A DNA stretch of 64,000 nt from Sphingopyxis sp. (GCA_002733865.1 NVXM01000009.1:1-64000), one strand, 5' to 3'. Counted from the stretch's first letter, positions 25,943-40,609 are shown. Program-made: numbers and translations. The notes: generated by a model from the letters alone, not told the origin.

Positions 25943-27945
25943 GTGAATTCTTTCCGATGGATTTTTTTACGCAATTCCATTTTATGCGCCCTGAGTGGCT
26001 AGTCTTAATTATTCCTGCCATCATTTTTACCGGCATGATGTTGCGACAAATATTGCGTAGCGGCGATTGGTCTAAATACATCGACCCCGCTTTGCAGTCT
26101 TACATGCTTGACGACATTCCAGGTAAAAAATCGACCGCCGTCAGTGGCGTGTTAGCGATCGCTTGGATCATTACAATATTCGCTTTGGCTGGCCCAAGTT
26201 TTGAAAAAAAGGCGGTGCCCGTTGTAACGAACCCGGATGCACTCGTTATATTACTGGATATGTCGTTATCTATGGGAGCGCAAGATGTGGCGCCTAGCCG
26301 AGCGGTACGTGCCGTTCGCAAAGCCACCGATATTGTGCGTGGTCGGGAAGATGGCGTCACAGCAGTCGTTGCCTATGCCGGCGATGCACATACCGTAGTG
26401 CCCTTCACGGATGACAGTGCCACGGTTGAGCATTTAATTACGTCTCTGTCCCCAGAGATTATGCCTAAATTAGGCAGCCGCCCTGATAAAGCCATTAGCA
26501 ACGCACTTAAATTAATGCGTGACGCAGGCATTTCCGAAGCCAACATATTGCTTTTAACTGACGGAATCCAAGAAAAAGATGTCAGCCGTATTAGCCCCTT
26601 ACTCTCCCCCAACGTCAGCCTCTCTCTGATTGCGATAGGCACCAACGAAGGCGCACCGATTCCTACGGGAGATCAAGGGTTCTTAAAGGATGGCTCGGGT
26701 AATATCGTATTACCTAGGCTTAATACGCGACCAATGCAGTCTCTTTATGAAGCCACCGGCAGCCGCTGGCGCTCACTTACTTACAACGACAGTGATTGGC
26801 AAGGGTTAACGAGCGCACCGGATTACAGCAAGGCGAAAGCCGAACAAGAGCAAATGCTTCAAACTTGGATTGATTCCGGCTTTTGGCTAATATTTTTAAT
26901 TCTTCCCGTCGCTCTGTTTAGCTTCCGCCGAGGCGTTGTTTTTACGGTGTTATTGATCCCCTTTTTAATGACACCAGAACCAGTGATGGCAGGAATGTGG
27001 GAAACCGACGATCAACAAGCTGCCAAGGAGCTTAAGCGCGACCCCGCCGCTGCCGCTGAATTATTTACCGATAAAGCGTGGCGCGGCACTGCCCTATACC
27101 GTGCTGGAAAATATGATGAAGCTGCCGACGCGTTTAACACCTTAAAGTCCGCCGATGCGGCATTCAATCGTGGAAATTCGCTGGCAATGGCTGGCGATCT
27201 AGTAGGTGCGATTGATGCGTACGAAGAAGCCTTAAAAAAACAACCTGAATTTCCTGCCGCCACCAAGAACCTTGAACGGGTTAAACAGCATTTAGAAGAA
27301 CAAGAACAGCAGCAACAGGATTCTGGTGATTCGTCGGATGAGCAAAACCAAGATGGTGAGCAAGGCGATCAACAGGATCAACAGAACTCGGACAGTAGTT
27401 CAGAAAGTAACTCGGACTCTAGTTCAGAAAGTAACTCGGACTCTAGTTCAGGCTCTAATTCAGAAAACAGCCAAAGCGATCCATCAAACCAGAACTCTGA
27501 TTCGCAAGAGTCAGACAGCAGTAAGTCACAGCAAGACCCCAGCGATTCAGAGGAAGGCAGAAAATCAGACGATGAATTCGCAGAGCAAAAAGCTCAAGAA
27601 CAAGCGCAACCTCAAGAGCAGACACCCGCTGAGAATAGCGAATCAAGCAGCACTCAAGACCGCAACCCTAATGACAAACAAGCAGACGCACAAGCTGACG
27701 AACAGGAAGCTAGCGACACGGAGGCGCAAGCCGCTTTAGACCAAGAACAACCAACCAATGACGCCGGTGATGAATCCGACGCAGAAGCGTTAGACACCTT
27801 CAGCAACCTCAGCCGCGAAGAGCGTGCGGCAATGGATTCATTACTCAATCAAGTCCCTGACAACCCTGGCCTACTGATGCAGCGTAAATTTCTTTACCAG
27901 TACCGCCAGAATACGGATCAAACCGAAGAGGATGTATTATGGTAA
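25939..27945 (+). CDS. batB: BatB/BatC-like VWA protein with TPR and acidic low-complexity tail
   Basis: The 668-residue protein is a fusion of a VWA membrane domain (LLDMSLSMGAQDV, LLTDGIQEKD), two membrane helices around 320-355, a TPR region (ALYRAGKYDEAADAF, AFNRGNSLAMAGDLVGAIDAYEEAL) and about 190 residues rich in Gln, Ser, Asp and Glu. The low-complexity part includes a 24-bp DNA tandem repeat around 27395-27470 that codes for SSESNSDS units, so its length may vary between strains. The protein ends with SREERAAMDSLLNQVPDNPG, as in BatB/BatC fusions. Confidence 0.88.
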   Translation: MSEFFPMDFFTQFHFMRPEWLVLIIPAIIFTGMMLRQILRSGDWSKYIDPALQSYMLDDIPGKKSTAVSGVLAIAWIITIFALAGPSFEKKAVPVVTNPDALVILLDMSLSMGAQDVAPSRAVRAVRKATDIVRGREDGVTAVVAYAGDAHTVVPFTDDSATVEHLITSLSPEIMPKLGSRPDKAISNALKLMRDAGISEANILLLTDGIQEKDVSRISPLLSPNVSLSLIAIGTNEGAPIPTGDQGFLKDGSGNIVLPRLNTRPMQSLYEATGSRWRSLTYNDSDWQGLTSAPDYSKAKAEQEQMLQTWIDSGFWLIFLILPVALFSFRRGVVFTVLLIPFLMTPEPVMAGMWETDDQQAAKELKRDPAAAAELFTDKAWRGTALYRAGKYDEAADAFNTLKSADAAFNRGNSLAMAGDLVGAIDAYEEALKKQPEFPAATKNLERVKQHLEEQEQQQQDSGDSSDEQNQDGEQGDQQDQQNSDSSSESNSDSSSESNSDSSSGSNSENSQSDPSNQNSDSQESDSSKSQQDPSDSEEGRKSDDEFAEQKAQEQAQPQEQTPAENSESSSTQDRNPNDKQADAQADEQEASDTEAQAALDQEQPTNDAGDESDAEALDTFSNLSREERAAMDSLLNQVPDNPGLLMQRKFLYQYRQNTDQTEEDVLW

Positions 27946-29615
27946 GGCGCATACTCGCGTTAACCACTCTATTGTTGATGGCACAAGTCACCTTCGCCGC
28001 CACCATGCAAGCCAGTGTTGATCGAAAAAAAATTGGCCGTTCTGATCATGTCACACTGCAAATTCGATATGACGATATGGCGGGATTTTCATCGCCCGAC
28101 TGGAGCGTACTTGATCGCGACTGGGACATCATCAACCAAGATCAGCAGCAGCAAATAAGTTTTAACAACGGCAAAAACAGCTCATACACGGACTGGACAT
28201 TAAGCTTAGTTCCTCGTCGGAGTGGCACAGTACTCATACCGCCAATTAAGTTTAAAGGCGCGAGTAGTGACCCTATTAGGATTGAGGTGAGCACTCAATC
28301 CACCACCGCTCCGACCTCAACCGACAACTTTTATTTTGAAGTCGAAGTCAGTAGCGGCACGCATTACGTACAAGAACAGATTATCTACATTGAGCGCTTG
28401 TATTACACCATCAATCACGAGGATGCGAACCTTTCGGAAATGACCGTCGCCGACGCGCGTGTGCAATCACTCATGGACCCAAAGCAATACGTGAGAGTCG
28501 TGGATGGTAAACGGATTGGTGTCTACGAGCGTCGCTACGCTATCTTCCCTGAAGTCGCAGGTAAGCTGGTGATTCCGGGGCAACGCTTTAGTGCTCGTAT
28601 TACCAATCGTTTTAATCGCTTACGCGGCACAGCTGAGTCGGTCGTCAGCAAACTGATTGAACTGGACGTTAAGCCTATCCCTGATAGCTACCCTCAAGCG
28701 CCTTGGATTCCGGCCAGTAAATTTCAGATTAACGAAACCTACAGCCGCGAGCCACAAAATTGGACCGTCGGCGAACCTGTGACTCGCACTATGACAATCA
28801 CAGCCACCGGACTTAGCAGCGGTCAAATCCCACCGATTCCAATGCCGGAAATTAACGGAATTCGCTATTACCCAGACCAAAGCCAAGACGACAGCAAAGT
28901 GACCGAACAAGGCTTAGTTACCACCGTGGTGCAAAGTGTTGCACTGGTGCCAACTAAAGTGGGACCAATGACACTGCCAGAGATCCAGATTCCTTGGTGG
29001 AATACTCTCACCAATAGCGTCGAATATGCGACCCTGCCACAGCAGACCGTTCAAGTGAAACAAGGAACCAATATACCGCCAGCGACATCCAATCCTCCGG
29101 CCCCGGCAACCCCAATGGTTGAGTCAGAGCAAACAAATGAAACAAGCTCCTTTAATGACTCGAAGGATAGTTACTGGAAGCCTATTTCGTTGGTCCTTAT
29201 CGGAACCAACCTTATCACCGTCGCCTTACTCTTATTTTTTATCACCCGACGAGGTTCGCAAACAGCATCGCCGCGCGAAAACAAAGCTGCGAACACACAA
29301 GGTCCAAATACAGCGCAGCTCTGGCAGGCATTAAAAAAAGCGGCCCGAGATAACAACGCCCAAGAAATACGAGATGCCCTCATTCGCTGGGCTGGTGCCG
29401 AAAGTGGCCGCCCAATGAGCTCTTTGGCAGAAGCTGAAGCTTGGCTTAATGACGTGCGTTTAAGTACCGCGCTGGCCGAGTTAGATGACACGCTATACAG
29501 CAAGCAAACAAACTCAGCATTTAATGGCCAAGGAATCATCAGCTTAATAGAAAGTGCAAAAAAACAAGAGCGCAGCAAGAACGAGGCTGAACTTCCTGGG
29601 TTCTATCCCAAATAG
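27939..29615 (+). CDS. batD: BatD-like protein (oxygen tolerance)
   Basis: The 558-residue protein has an N-terminal signal peptide (ILALTTLLLMAQVTFAA), a large periplasmic part with beta-rich modules (SYTDWTLSLVPRRSGTVLIPP, YERRYAIFPEVAGKLVIPG, VVQSVALVPTKVGPMTLPE), a membrane helix near residues 417-437 (ISLVLIGTNLITVALLLFF) and a cytoplasmic helical tail. This is the BatD architecture. It is the last gene of the moxR operon, overlapping batB by a few bases. Confidence 0.9.
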   Translation: MVRRILALTTLLLMAQVTFAATMQASVDRKKIGRSDHVTLQIRYDDMAGFSSPDWSVLDRDWDIINQDQQQQISFNNGKNSSYTDWTLSLVPRRSGTVLIPPIKFKGASSDPIRIEVSTQSTTAPTSTDNFYFEVEVSSGTHYVQEQIIYIERLYYTINHEDANLSEMTVADARVQSLMDPKQYVRVVDGKRIGVYERRYAIFPEVAGKLVIPGQRFSARITNRFNRLRGTAESVVSKLIELDVKPIPDSYPQAPWIPASKFQINETYSREPQNWTVGEPVTRTMTITATGLSSGQIPPIPMPEINGIRYYPDQSQDDSKVTEQGLVTTVVQSVALVPTKVGPMTLPEIQIPWWNTLTNSVEYATLPQQTVQVKQGTNIPPATSNPPAPATPMVESEQTNETSSFNDSKDSYWKPISLVLIGTNLITVALLLFFITRRGSQTASPRENKAANTQGPNTAQLWQALKKAARDNNAQEIRDALIRWAGAESGRPMSSLAEAEAWLNDVRLSTALAELDDTLYSKQTNSAFNGQGIISLIESAKKQERSKNEAELPGFYPK

Positions 29616-29685
29616 GTTCACTCTAAATAGGTTCACTCTAAATAGGTTCACTCTAAATAGGTTCTATCCCAAATAGGCTCTATCC
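29611..29685. repeat. 15-bp tandem repeat at the 3' end of batD
   Basis: Five tandem units of 15 bp run from 29611: three copies of AATAGGTTCACTCTA, then two diverged copies. The first unit overlaps the last codons of batD. No inverted structure is obvious. Confidence 0.9.
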
Positions 29686-30032
29686 AAATAAAAGACACGT
29701 ATACTCGGCAGGGCACAACAGGGCTCTGCCTGAGTTAAACGGCGTTGAGGGCTCCTCGCCTTACGGACTAGCTTTACGACCTCGCCTTACAACCTTGCTT
29801 GCTTTACGACCTCCATCAGTAATGTCTTCTAGGCACTAAAATACGTGCTCATTTGCCATGTTATGGCCCTATTCCTTCACTCTCAACATCTTTGCAAAAT
29901 AGGCCAGTTCAGCTATACCTAAACCTATACCTAAACTCATAGGTATCTGTTTGAAAGAAGAGCCCACGAGGCACAACCTCAATACAAGCCACTCAAAATT
30001 CAAGGCATAAGCAATCGAGGGAAGTCGTAAGG
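29686..30032. other. Intergenic region before the histidine kinase
   Basis: No gene is seen. GCTTTACGACCTC occurs twice (about 29771-29783 and 29800-29813). The promoter of the kinase operon should lie near 29950-30020. Confidence 0.5.
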
Positions 30033-31910
30033 ATGACGAATGAGGCCAATGAAAAACTAATCATGCTCGCCCAGATGACCTCTGAATCAGACTCATCGAG
30101 CCTCAAATCTTTAGTGCAAGTGTACCTTCCCATACTGGTATTTATCATTGTTGGGATCGCGATATCCATAACTGGTATTTGGTTTACTAAAGAGTGGGAA
30201 AGCAAATTAGATACATCAATCACAACCAGCATCCAAGACCGTTATTTTAATGATGTACTGCTCAGTTTAAAGCAACTGACACATGACTCCACCTTAGTGA
30301 AAGGCTTCTTTGACGCGTCAGAGTTTGTCAGTAATGATGAATTTCAAACTTTTACTCAATCACTGCTGGCCCACAATCCATCAACTGAATTTTGTCTGAT
30401 TATGGGTTATGGCGAGAATCCCTCTGAGCATTATTTCAACACCCGAGAAGACATCACTGACCAAGAAAATACTTTCACGCCAGAGATAGCATCCGAATAA
30501 ATTTTAGAAATCAGAAAAAGTCTGAGAAAAAATCACGGAGAAAATATCGTTATAACCACCAACAACTCCAGCTACGTCGTCTATGTGCAGCTACTTGATA
30601 CCGAAAAATACAGTAATATTTTAATATTAACCGGAATCTTATCGAAAAACGTATTGCCCGAGGTCAACTCTCCACAAGCGGCTGTCAGATTAGAAATCAC
30701 CGATAACAAAAATTCGAGAGTTGCCGTCGGTCACTTAAATGACAATGATCAGGTCATGATATCGACCCGGACTTATAAAAATTTAAATATCATTCTCAAT
30801 ATTAGCCAAAAAGTGATTGATAGTAGTATTTTTGTTTATTTCCGCTGGATCATCATCGGCTTCAGTCTACTGGCTACGTTTATATTTTCATTACAGTTTC
30901 TCAATGCGAGACGCTCTATTCGGGAGTTTATCAACCTCACCATCAAACGAACTGACGAGTTAACAAACATCAACAGTGATCTTGTTGACGAAATAATGGA
31001 AAAAGCAAAACTACAATCTGAACTATTGAATAAAAACCATGAAATATCAGATGCGAACAAACAACTACAAGAAGCAAAGAGCCAGTTAATACAAAAAGAA
31101 AAACTCGCCTCCCTTGGTCAGCTATCCGCAGGGATAGCCCATGAGATAAACAACCCCATCGGCTTTGTAAAATCCAACCTCTCCATGTTAAAAAAGTATG
31201 CGGATCGAGCACTAGCATTGCTCTCTGTACTGGATAGTATTGAAAGTAATACAAAAGATACCGACCTAAAGCAACTGATCGAAAATACCAAAAAAGAACA
31301 AAAACACGCCAGCCTTACCAAAAATATGTCATTAACCATTAATGAATCACTGGAAGGAATTGATCGTGTTAAACAAATTATTCATGACCTAAAAATGTTC
31401 TCTCGCATGGAAGAATCCGAGTGGCTAAAAACTGATATTCACGTGGGTATCGAAAGTACGCTGAACATTATTCGAAGCGAAATTAAAGACGTTGTCGACA
31501 TTCAAAAACACTACGGTGATCTTCCTGAAGTTGAGTGCATGGCCTCTCAAATTAACCAAGTGATTCTCAATTTACTAGTGAATGCCGCACATGCCGTAGC
31601 ACCACATGGCAAAATCACTATCCGTACCTATAGCGACGATTCCCACGTTTACATTCAAATTCGAGATAACGGCTGCGGGATTGAACAAGACATCATCGAC
31701 CGAATATTCGATCCATTTTTCACCACCAAGGGTGTTGGTCAAGGAACCGGCCTAGGACTGTCGTTATCGTACGGGATTATCGAAAAGCACAACGGCCGAC
31801 TAATGGTTGAATCAACCGTAGGTGAAGGCACCACTTTCACAATCAAACTCCCCATTCATCCCGAGAAAGCACCTCAAGATGTCGTAGAACAGGCAGAAAA
31901 AAATGACTGA
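30033..31910 (+). pseudogene. Membrane sensor histidine kinase interrupted by an in-frame TAA
   Basis: Two open stretches in the same frame (30033-30500 and 30501-31910) are separated only by TAA at 30498-30500. Codons after it continue ILEIRKSLRKNHGENIVITT. The first part has a membrane helix (YLPILVFIIVGIAISITGIWF) and a periplasmic sensor region. The second has another helix (WIIIGFSLLATFIFSLQFL), a coiled coil, the H-box LASLGQLSAGIAHEINNP, the N-box NQVILNLLVNAAHAV and DNGCGI/GTGLGLSLSYGII. A full protein would have 625 residues. A GTG at 30585 could start a 441-residue form that keeps the kinase domains but loses most of the sensor. The 3' end overlaps the response regulator gene. Confidence 0.85.
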
Positions 31911-33243
31911 ATTTGATCCTGAAAAAAATACAGAGAGCGATGCCATACCCATGTATCAACTACTGCTGGTTGATGACGAAGTACATATTCTATCCAGTCT
32001 TAGCCGTCTTTTTGAAGATGAAGACGACATTATGGTCACCACCTGTGAGTGTGCTAAAGACGGTTTAAAACACTTAGAAGAGGGAGAATGTGATCTTGTT
32101 ATTTCTGACATGAAAATGCCCGAAATGGATGGGGCTGCATTCCTTTCAGAAGTTGCTCATCGCTGGCCAAGTACCGACCGAATGTTACTCACTGGATTTG
32201 CAGATATCACCTCAGCAATCAAAGCCATTAACGATGGTCAAATTTCTCAATATATGTCGAAGCCTTGGGACGACGACGACCTATTAAAACGTGTTAGAAA
32301 GCTGCTCGACGTACGTCACTTAAAAGAAAAAAATAGACAACTAACCAAGATAAAAGATCGACAACATGAGCAATTGCAAAAGCTCACCCGCGATCAAGAA
32401 CGCATCATTAAAAGCCGAACAGAAGAACTAGAGCAAACCGCCAATCAATTAGATATGGCATACGAAGAACTGAAAGAAAGTTACTTTCAGTGCATTCCCC
32501 TGCTCGCCAGCTTAGTCGATTTAAACGAGAAAAATAAAAAAGGTCATGCAAAACGGGTCGCTGCTATTACCGATCTAATCTCTGCGCAAATGAAGTTATC
32601 AACAGCAGATCAGCGACTATTCCATATTTCAGCACTTGTGCATGACATTGGAAAAATAGGGATAGATCAAGAAATTCAACGCAAGAGCGTTGATAAAATG
32701 AGTCGCGGCGAACTCATCATTTACAAGCAGCATACACTGCTCGGCGAAAGTGCCTTAATGGCCTTCGACCCGATTCAGCAAGCGGCGCTTATTGTACGTT
32801 CACACCATGAACGCTACGACGGACGAGGCTTCCCGAATAAATTGACCGGTGAGTTAATTCCCCTCGGCGCCCGTATTATTGCGGTAGCAAATGATTACGA
32901 TAATTTATTACTCCCAAATAACTTCATGGGTGAAGCCATGGCTGATCAACTGGCGTACCAGGTTATTATCAAAGAATCAGGAAAGCGCTACGACCCAGAA
33001 GTGGTCACCGCCTTTGACTATGTTTATGACAGTATTCTGGCCATCCATGCCAAAGATATGCAAATTACATTACCGGTAAATCAACTCAAACCGGGTATGC
33101 AACTCTGTAATGATTTAATTAATCACCATGGCATTGTTATGTTAGCGGCAGGCAGAACGCTTACCGAAGGTTTGATTGAAAAACTAGCCCAATTTGAAGC
33201 AGCGTTTGATACTAAACTGCAAGTGCCAGTGAAGCACCACTGA
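31903..33243 (+). CDS. Response regulator with HD-GYP-type c-di-GMP phosphodiesterase domain
   Basis: The 446-residue protein has a receiver domain (LLVDDE near residue 21, phosphoacceptor Asp in LVISDMKMPEMDG, KPW), a coiled coil and an HD-GYP domain (HISALVHDIGKIG and HHERYDGRGFP; the GYP triad is GFP here), then an added C-terminal domain. HD-GYP enzymes break down cyclic di-GMP. It overlaps the kinase gene, which is its likely partner. The kinase has an in-frame stop, so this regulator may be uncoupled or driven by a truncated kinase. Confidence 0.88.
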   Translation: MTEFDPEKNTESDAIPMYQLLLVDDEVHILSSLSRLFEDEDDIMVTTCECAKDGLKHLEEGECDLVISDMKMPEMDGAAFLSEVAHRWPSTDRMLLTGFADITSAIKAINDGQISQYMSKPWDDDDLLKRVRKLLDVRHLKEKNRQLTKIKDRQHEQLQKLTRDQERIIKSRTEELEQTANQLDMAYEELKESYFQCIPLLASLVDLNEKNKKGHAKRVAAITDLISAQMKLSTADQRLFHISALVHDIGKIGIDQEIQRKSVDKMSRGELIIYKQHTLLGESALMAFDPIQQAALIVRSHHERYDGRGFPNKLTGELIPLGARIIAVANDYDNLLLPNNFMGEAMADQLAYQVIIKESGKRYDPEVVTAFDYVYDSILAIHAKDMQITLPVNQLKPGMQLCNDLINHHGIVMLAAGRTLTEGLIEKLAQFEAAFDTKLQVPVKHH

Positions 33244-33268
33244 AGCACCCTTAAAAATACCACAAGGT

Positions 33269-36898
<3,630 letters not shown>

Positions 36899-37102
36899 AA
36901 TTGCCTCGAATTCCCGTGTTTGTATTAAAGATATGTTTAAAAAATGTTCACTAAATATTATGTGTAAATACGAATAATCTGAACGATGACCATTACTAAG
37001 GCGGTATTACACCACGACCAAGACATTCCGCAAACTGTCCTGTGATTGTTGTTGTAATTGTTGCGCCTGTTTTTTTCATGTTTGCGTTATCTAGATAACG
37101 AC

Positions 37103-40100
37103 TTAACCATTCTCGACCATCTCGGCGGCGGCCTCAACGTCCACGGATACTAGCCTCGAAACGCCCGGTTCATGCATGGTGACACCCATCAATTGGTCGG
37201 CCATCTCCATCGCAATCTTGTTGTGTGTGATGTAGATGAATTGCACTTTTTCGGACATGGCTTTCACCAGCCGAGCGTAACGCCCCACGTTGGCGTCATC
37301 CAACGGCGCATCCACTTCATCCAGCATACAAAACGGCGCAGGATTCAGTTGGAAGATGGAAAATACCAAAGCAATCGCAGTCAGGGCTTTTTCACCACCG
37401 GACAACAAATGAATGGTGCTGTTCTTCTTACCCGGTGGTCGCGCCATAATCGCCACCCCGGTATTGAGCAGATCATCACCGGTAAGTTCCAATTGCGCAT
37501 GCCCACCACCAAAGACTTTAGGAAATAAGTCCGCTAACCCGCTGTTCATGCGCTCGAAGGTTTCTTGGAAGCGATTACGTGTTTCGTTATCAATTTTATG
37601 AATCGCCCCTTCAAGCGTAGATAAGGCTTTTTCGAGATCTTCGTTTTGCGCATCCAAGTACACTTTACGTTCAGATTGAAGTTGATACTCCTCAATCGCG
37701 GCGAGGTTAATGGCCCCCAACCGCTGAATTTTGTCACCGATGCGACTCAGCTCATTGACCCAATCCGCTTCGTTGGCGGCTTCAGGCATATTGTCGAGCA
37801 CGTCGTGCATACTTAGCTTTTCTTCACGAAGTTGCTCAACCAAGCCCTGACGCCGAATATCCAACGCTTGGCATTCCATTCGTACTTGCTCAAGTTGGTT
37901 GCGCACGGCTAATGCTTTTTGCTCGGCTTCTGCACGCGTTTGTTCTAGCTGACGTAACTGCGCGTCGGCTTGCTCAAGGGTATGACGCGCTTGTGTCATG
38001 GCGTCTTCTGCCATTAAACGCTCTGCCACTAACTCTTCAAGTTCGGCTTTGAGCAGATCAAGATCAGCACTGTGATCGCGGTTCTGATTGGTAAGAATTT
38101 GCTCTTTGCGCTCTTTCAAACGTGCCATGGTTTCTGCTAAACGTGATATCGCATTACGTAGGCCATCGTCGCGATTTTTTAGCGTTTGCACTTGCAGCTG
38201 TAACTGATGCAGACGATCTTTTTGTTGGCCAGCGGCTAATCGTGCCTGGCTTAGCGCATGTTCAATATCACTGCGCTGACGCTGTAAACGCTCGCGCTCG
38301 TCGGTATCTTCATCCACGGCTCCCATGGCGTCTTGCCACTCTAAACGCAGAGTGGCCAGTGCTTCCGATTCAAGTGCGCGGGTTTCTTCCACTTCAACGA
38401 CAGACTGATCTAACTTCTCAGTGCGCAAACGCAGCTGTTCAGCCTTGGCTTGTTGGCCGGACAAGCGTGACTTCATCTCCAGTAATTTTCGTGAGATGTC
38501 CTGCCACTCTCGTTGAGCGGTTTCACGTTGTTGCTCAAGAGAATTTTGCCGCAGTAAACTGCTTTCGAGGTCGGCTTCCCATTCTTCAACTGACATATCC
38601 AGTTCGTCAGCTTCACCTTCTAGTATTTCTAGCTCTTGCTGACGCGCCAGAATGCCACCTTGGTTGTCTTCGTCACGAGCAACTCGCAACCAGTTAGCGC
38701 CCAACCAAATACCATCGGGGGTGATTACTGATTCATTGGCACTGAGTGATTCTCGCATCGCTAAGGCATCGGCTAAGGTGTCCGCAGTGAACACCGCCCC
38801 TAATAATGGCTCTAGATTTTGTGAGGTCGTGACACGACTGGCTAACGTGTTTGGTTGAGTTGTTTCGTTGGATGTACTGTTCTGCCATAGCGTTAATGTG
38901 CCATCAGTAAAACTGCCTAACCAATCTTTAGTCGCGGCCATGTCGTCCACCAGCACGGCTTGCAGATAATCACCCAGTACAGTTTCGACGGCGGTCTCCC
39001 ATCCCTCTGTCACAGTGAGCTGTTGTGCTAAACGTGGCTTTCGTGCCAGCTGATGGCTTTCTAGCCAGTGCGATACTGCTTCATTGCTTTGCCCTAACGC
39101 GGCTTTTTGCAACGCCTCTAGCGTGGCTTGGCGACCAAGCATTTGTTGCAAGCGTTGGCGACCTTGATCAAGCTCAGTTCGGCGTCGCTCGGTGTCTTCA
39201 CGCACACTTTGCAGTTGTTCTGAAATTTCTTCGAGCCGCGCTTGCTGACTTTCACCGTTGAGTTCGGCTTCGCTGACTTCTTCTTGCAGCATGGCAAAAT
39301 CGTCAAATTCAGGATCAGACGTTAACTGCTCTCGTTCGGCTTTTAATTTGATTATTTGCTGTTCAAGGCGCACTAGTTGTTGCTCAGTGGCTTGAATTCG
39401 ACTTTGCGCAACGTCCGCTCGGCGAGTGGGTTCGCTGGCCCGCTGGGTAAATTGATCCCAGGTGTCTTGCCAGAGGCGCTGTTTATCTTCTGCATCCACT
39501 AGGGTGGCGGCGGTTTCTTCCTCACCGGCTTGCAGCATTTCAAGCTCGGGTTCCAGCATTATTAGCTGTTCGCTGAACTCTTCTTGGCTTAACTGATCAT
39601 GCTCAAGCTGTTTCTGGGTATCGAGGATGTTCTTTTCTACTTCGGCTAAATCACTGTCCAGCTGTAACGCTAGCTGGGATTGATGCTCTAACTTTTGTTC
39701 ATGACGAGCAATGCGATTACCGACTTCGTAATATTTGCCTTGGGCTTGGTTAAACGCATCAGTGCGACCTTGGTGCTCCACACGGACTTCTTCGATACCA
39801 GCGTCCGCCGCACGCTGTTCGGCCATATGGGATTCAAATTGTACTTCATGCTCACGAATGTTTTTTTCGCGCGCTTCGTATTCGTCATTGAGTGCCGTCC
39901 AGCGGATCGCTTGAAGCTCGGCTTTTTTCTCACGCTCGCTAGATTTGAGTTCTTTATAACGTTCTGCCGCTTGCGCCTGTCGTTGCAGATGCGCAAGTTG
40001 ACGTTCAAGCTCTTCCCGTATGTCGCGCAAACGCTCTAGGTTTTCTTGCGTGCGACGCATGCGATTTTCGGTTTCACGACGGCGATCTTTGTATTTAGAA

Positions 40101-40609
40101 ATGCCAGCGGCTTCTTCTACATACACACGCAGCTCATCGGGCTTGGCTTCAATTAAGCGCGAGATCATGCCTTGTTCAATAATGGCGTATGAACGCGGGC
40201 CAAGGCCAGTACCTAGGAAGATGTCGGTGATGTCTTTACGGCGGCACTTAGTGCCATTTAAATAATAGGTAGATTGTCCATCGCGCGTGACCTGACGACG
40301 CAAACTGATTTCGCTGTACTGGGAGTATTCACCGCGCAGTGGGCTTTCGGTGTTATCAAACACCAAATCAACGCTGGCTTTACTGACGGGCTTTCGTTCG
40401 GATGAACCATTGAAGATTACGTCTGTCATGGCATCGCCACGCAGGTATTTTGCTGAACTTTCCCCCATTACCCAACGCACGGCATCGATGGTATTCGACT
40501 TGCCGCAACCGTTTGGGCCGACAATGCCTGTCAGGTTGGTATTAAAGGGAACGGTTGTTGGATCAACAAAGGATTTGAATCCAGACAATCGTATAGCTTT
40601 CAGACGCAT
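37103..40609 (-). CDS. smc: Chromosome partition protein SMC
   Basis: The 1168-residue protein has the N-terminal ATPase half (IVGPNGCGKSNTIDAVRWVMGE), long coiled coils, a hinge region around residues 515-660, and the C-terminal half with the signature LSGGEKALTAIALVFSI and Walker B FCMLDEVDAPLDDAN. It is a ring-forming DNA organiser. In gammaproteobacteria outside the MukB lineages, smc is followed by zipA and ligA, as here. Confidence 0.97.
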   Translation of the reverse strand: MRLKAIRLSGFKSFVDPTTVPFNTNLTGIVGPNGCGKSNTIDAVRWVMGESSAKYLRGDAMTDVIFNGSSERKPVSKASVDLVFDNTESPLRGEYSQYSEISLRRQVTRDGQSTYYLNGTKCRRKDITDIFLGTGLGPRSYAIIEQGMISRLIEAKPDELRVYVEEAAGISKYKDRRRETENRMRRTQENLERLRDIREELERQLAHLQRQAQAAERYKELKSSEREKKAELQAIRWTALNDEYEAREKNIREHEVQFESHMAEQRAADAGIEEVRVEHQGRTDAFNQAQGKYYEVGNRIARHEQKLEHQSQLALQLDSDLAEVEKNILDTQKQLEHDQLSQEEFSEQLIMLEPELEMLQAGEEETAATLVDAEDKQRLWQDTWDQFTQRASEPTRRADVAQSRIQATEQQLVRLEQQIIKLKAEREQLTSDPEFDDFAMLQEEVSEAELNGESQQARLEEISEQLQSVREDTERRRTELDQGRQRLQQMLGRQATLEALQKAALGQSNEAVSHWLESHQLARKPRLAQQLTVTEGWETAVETVLGDYLQAVLVDDMAATKDWLGSFTDGTLTLWQNSTSNETTQPNTLASRVTTSQNLEPLLGAVFTADTLADALAMRESLSANESVITPDGIWLGANWLRVARDEDNQGGILARQQELEILEGEADELDMSVEEWEADLESSLLRQNSLEQQRETAQREWQDISRKLLEMKSRLSGQQAKAEQLRLRTEKLDQSVVEVEETRALESEALATLRLEWQDAMGAVDEDTDERERLQRQRSDIEHALSQARLAAGQQKDRLHQLQLQVQTLKNRDDGLRNAISRLAETMARLKERKEQILTNQNRDHSADLDLLKAELEELVAERLMAEDAMTQARHTLEQADAQLRQLEQTRAEAEQKALAVRNQLEQVRMECQALDIRRQGLVEQLREEKLSMHDVLDNMPEAANEADWVNELSRIGDKIQRLGAINLAAIEEYQLQSERKVYLDAQNEDLEKALSTLEGAIHKIDNETRNRFQETFERMNSGLADLFPKVFGGGHAQLELTGDDLLNTGVAIMARPPGKKNSTIHLLSGGEKALTAIALVFSIFQLNPAPFCMLDEVDAPLDDANVGRYARLVKAMSEKVQFIYITHNKIAMEMADQLMGVTMHEPGVSRLVSVDVEAAAEMVENG

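Noticed and set aside
27326-27739. 137-residue basic ORF inside batB
   Set aside because: It is the +1 frame of the Gln/Ser repeats of batB, not a separate gene.
38122-38697. 191-residue plus-strand ORF opposite smc
   Set aside because: Antisense of a coiled-coil region; no start signal or family likeness.
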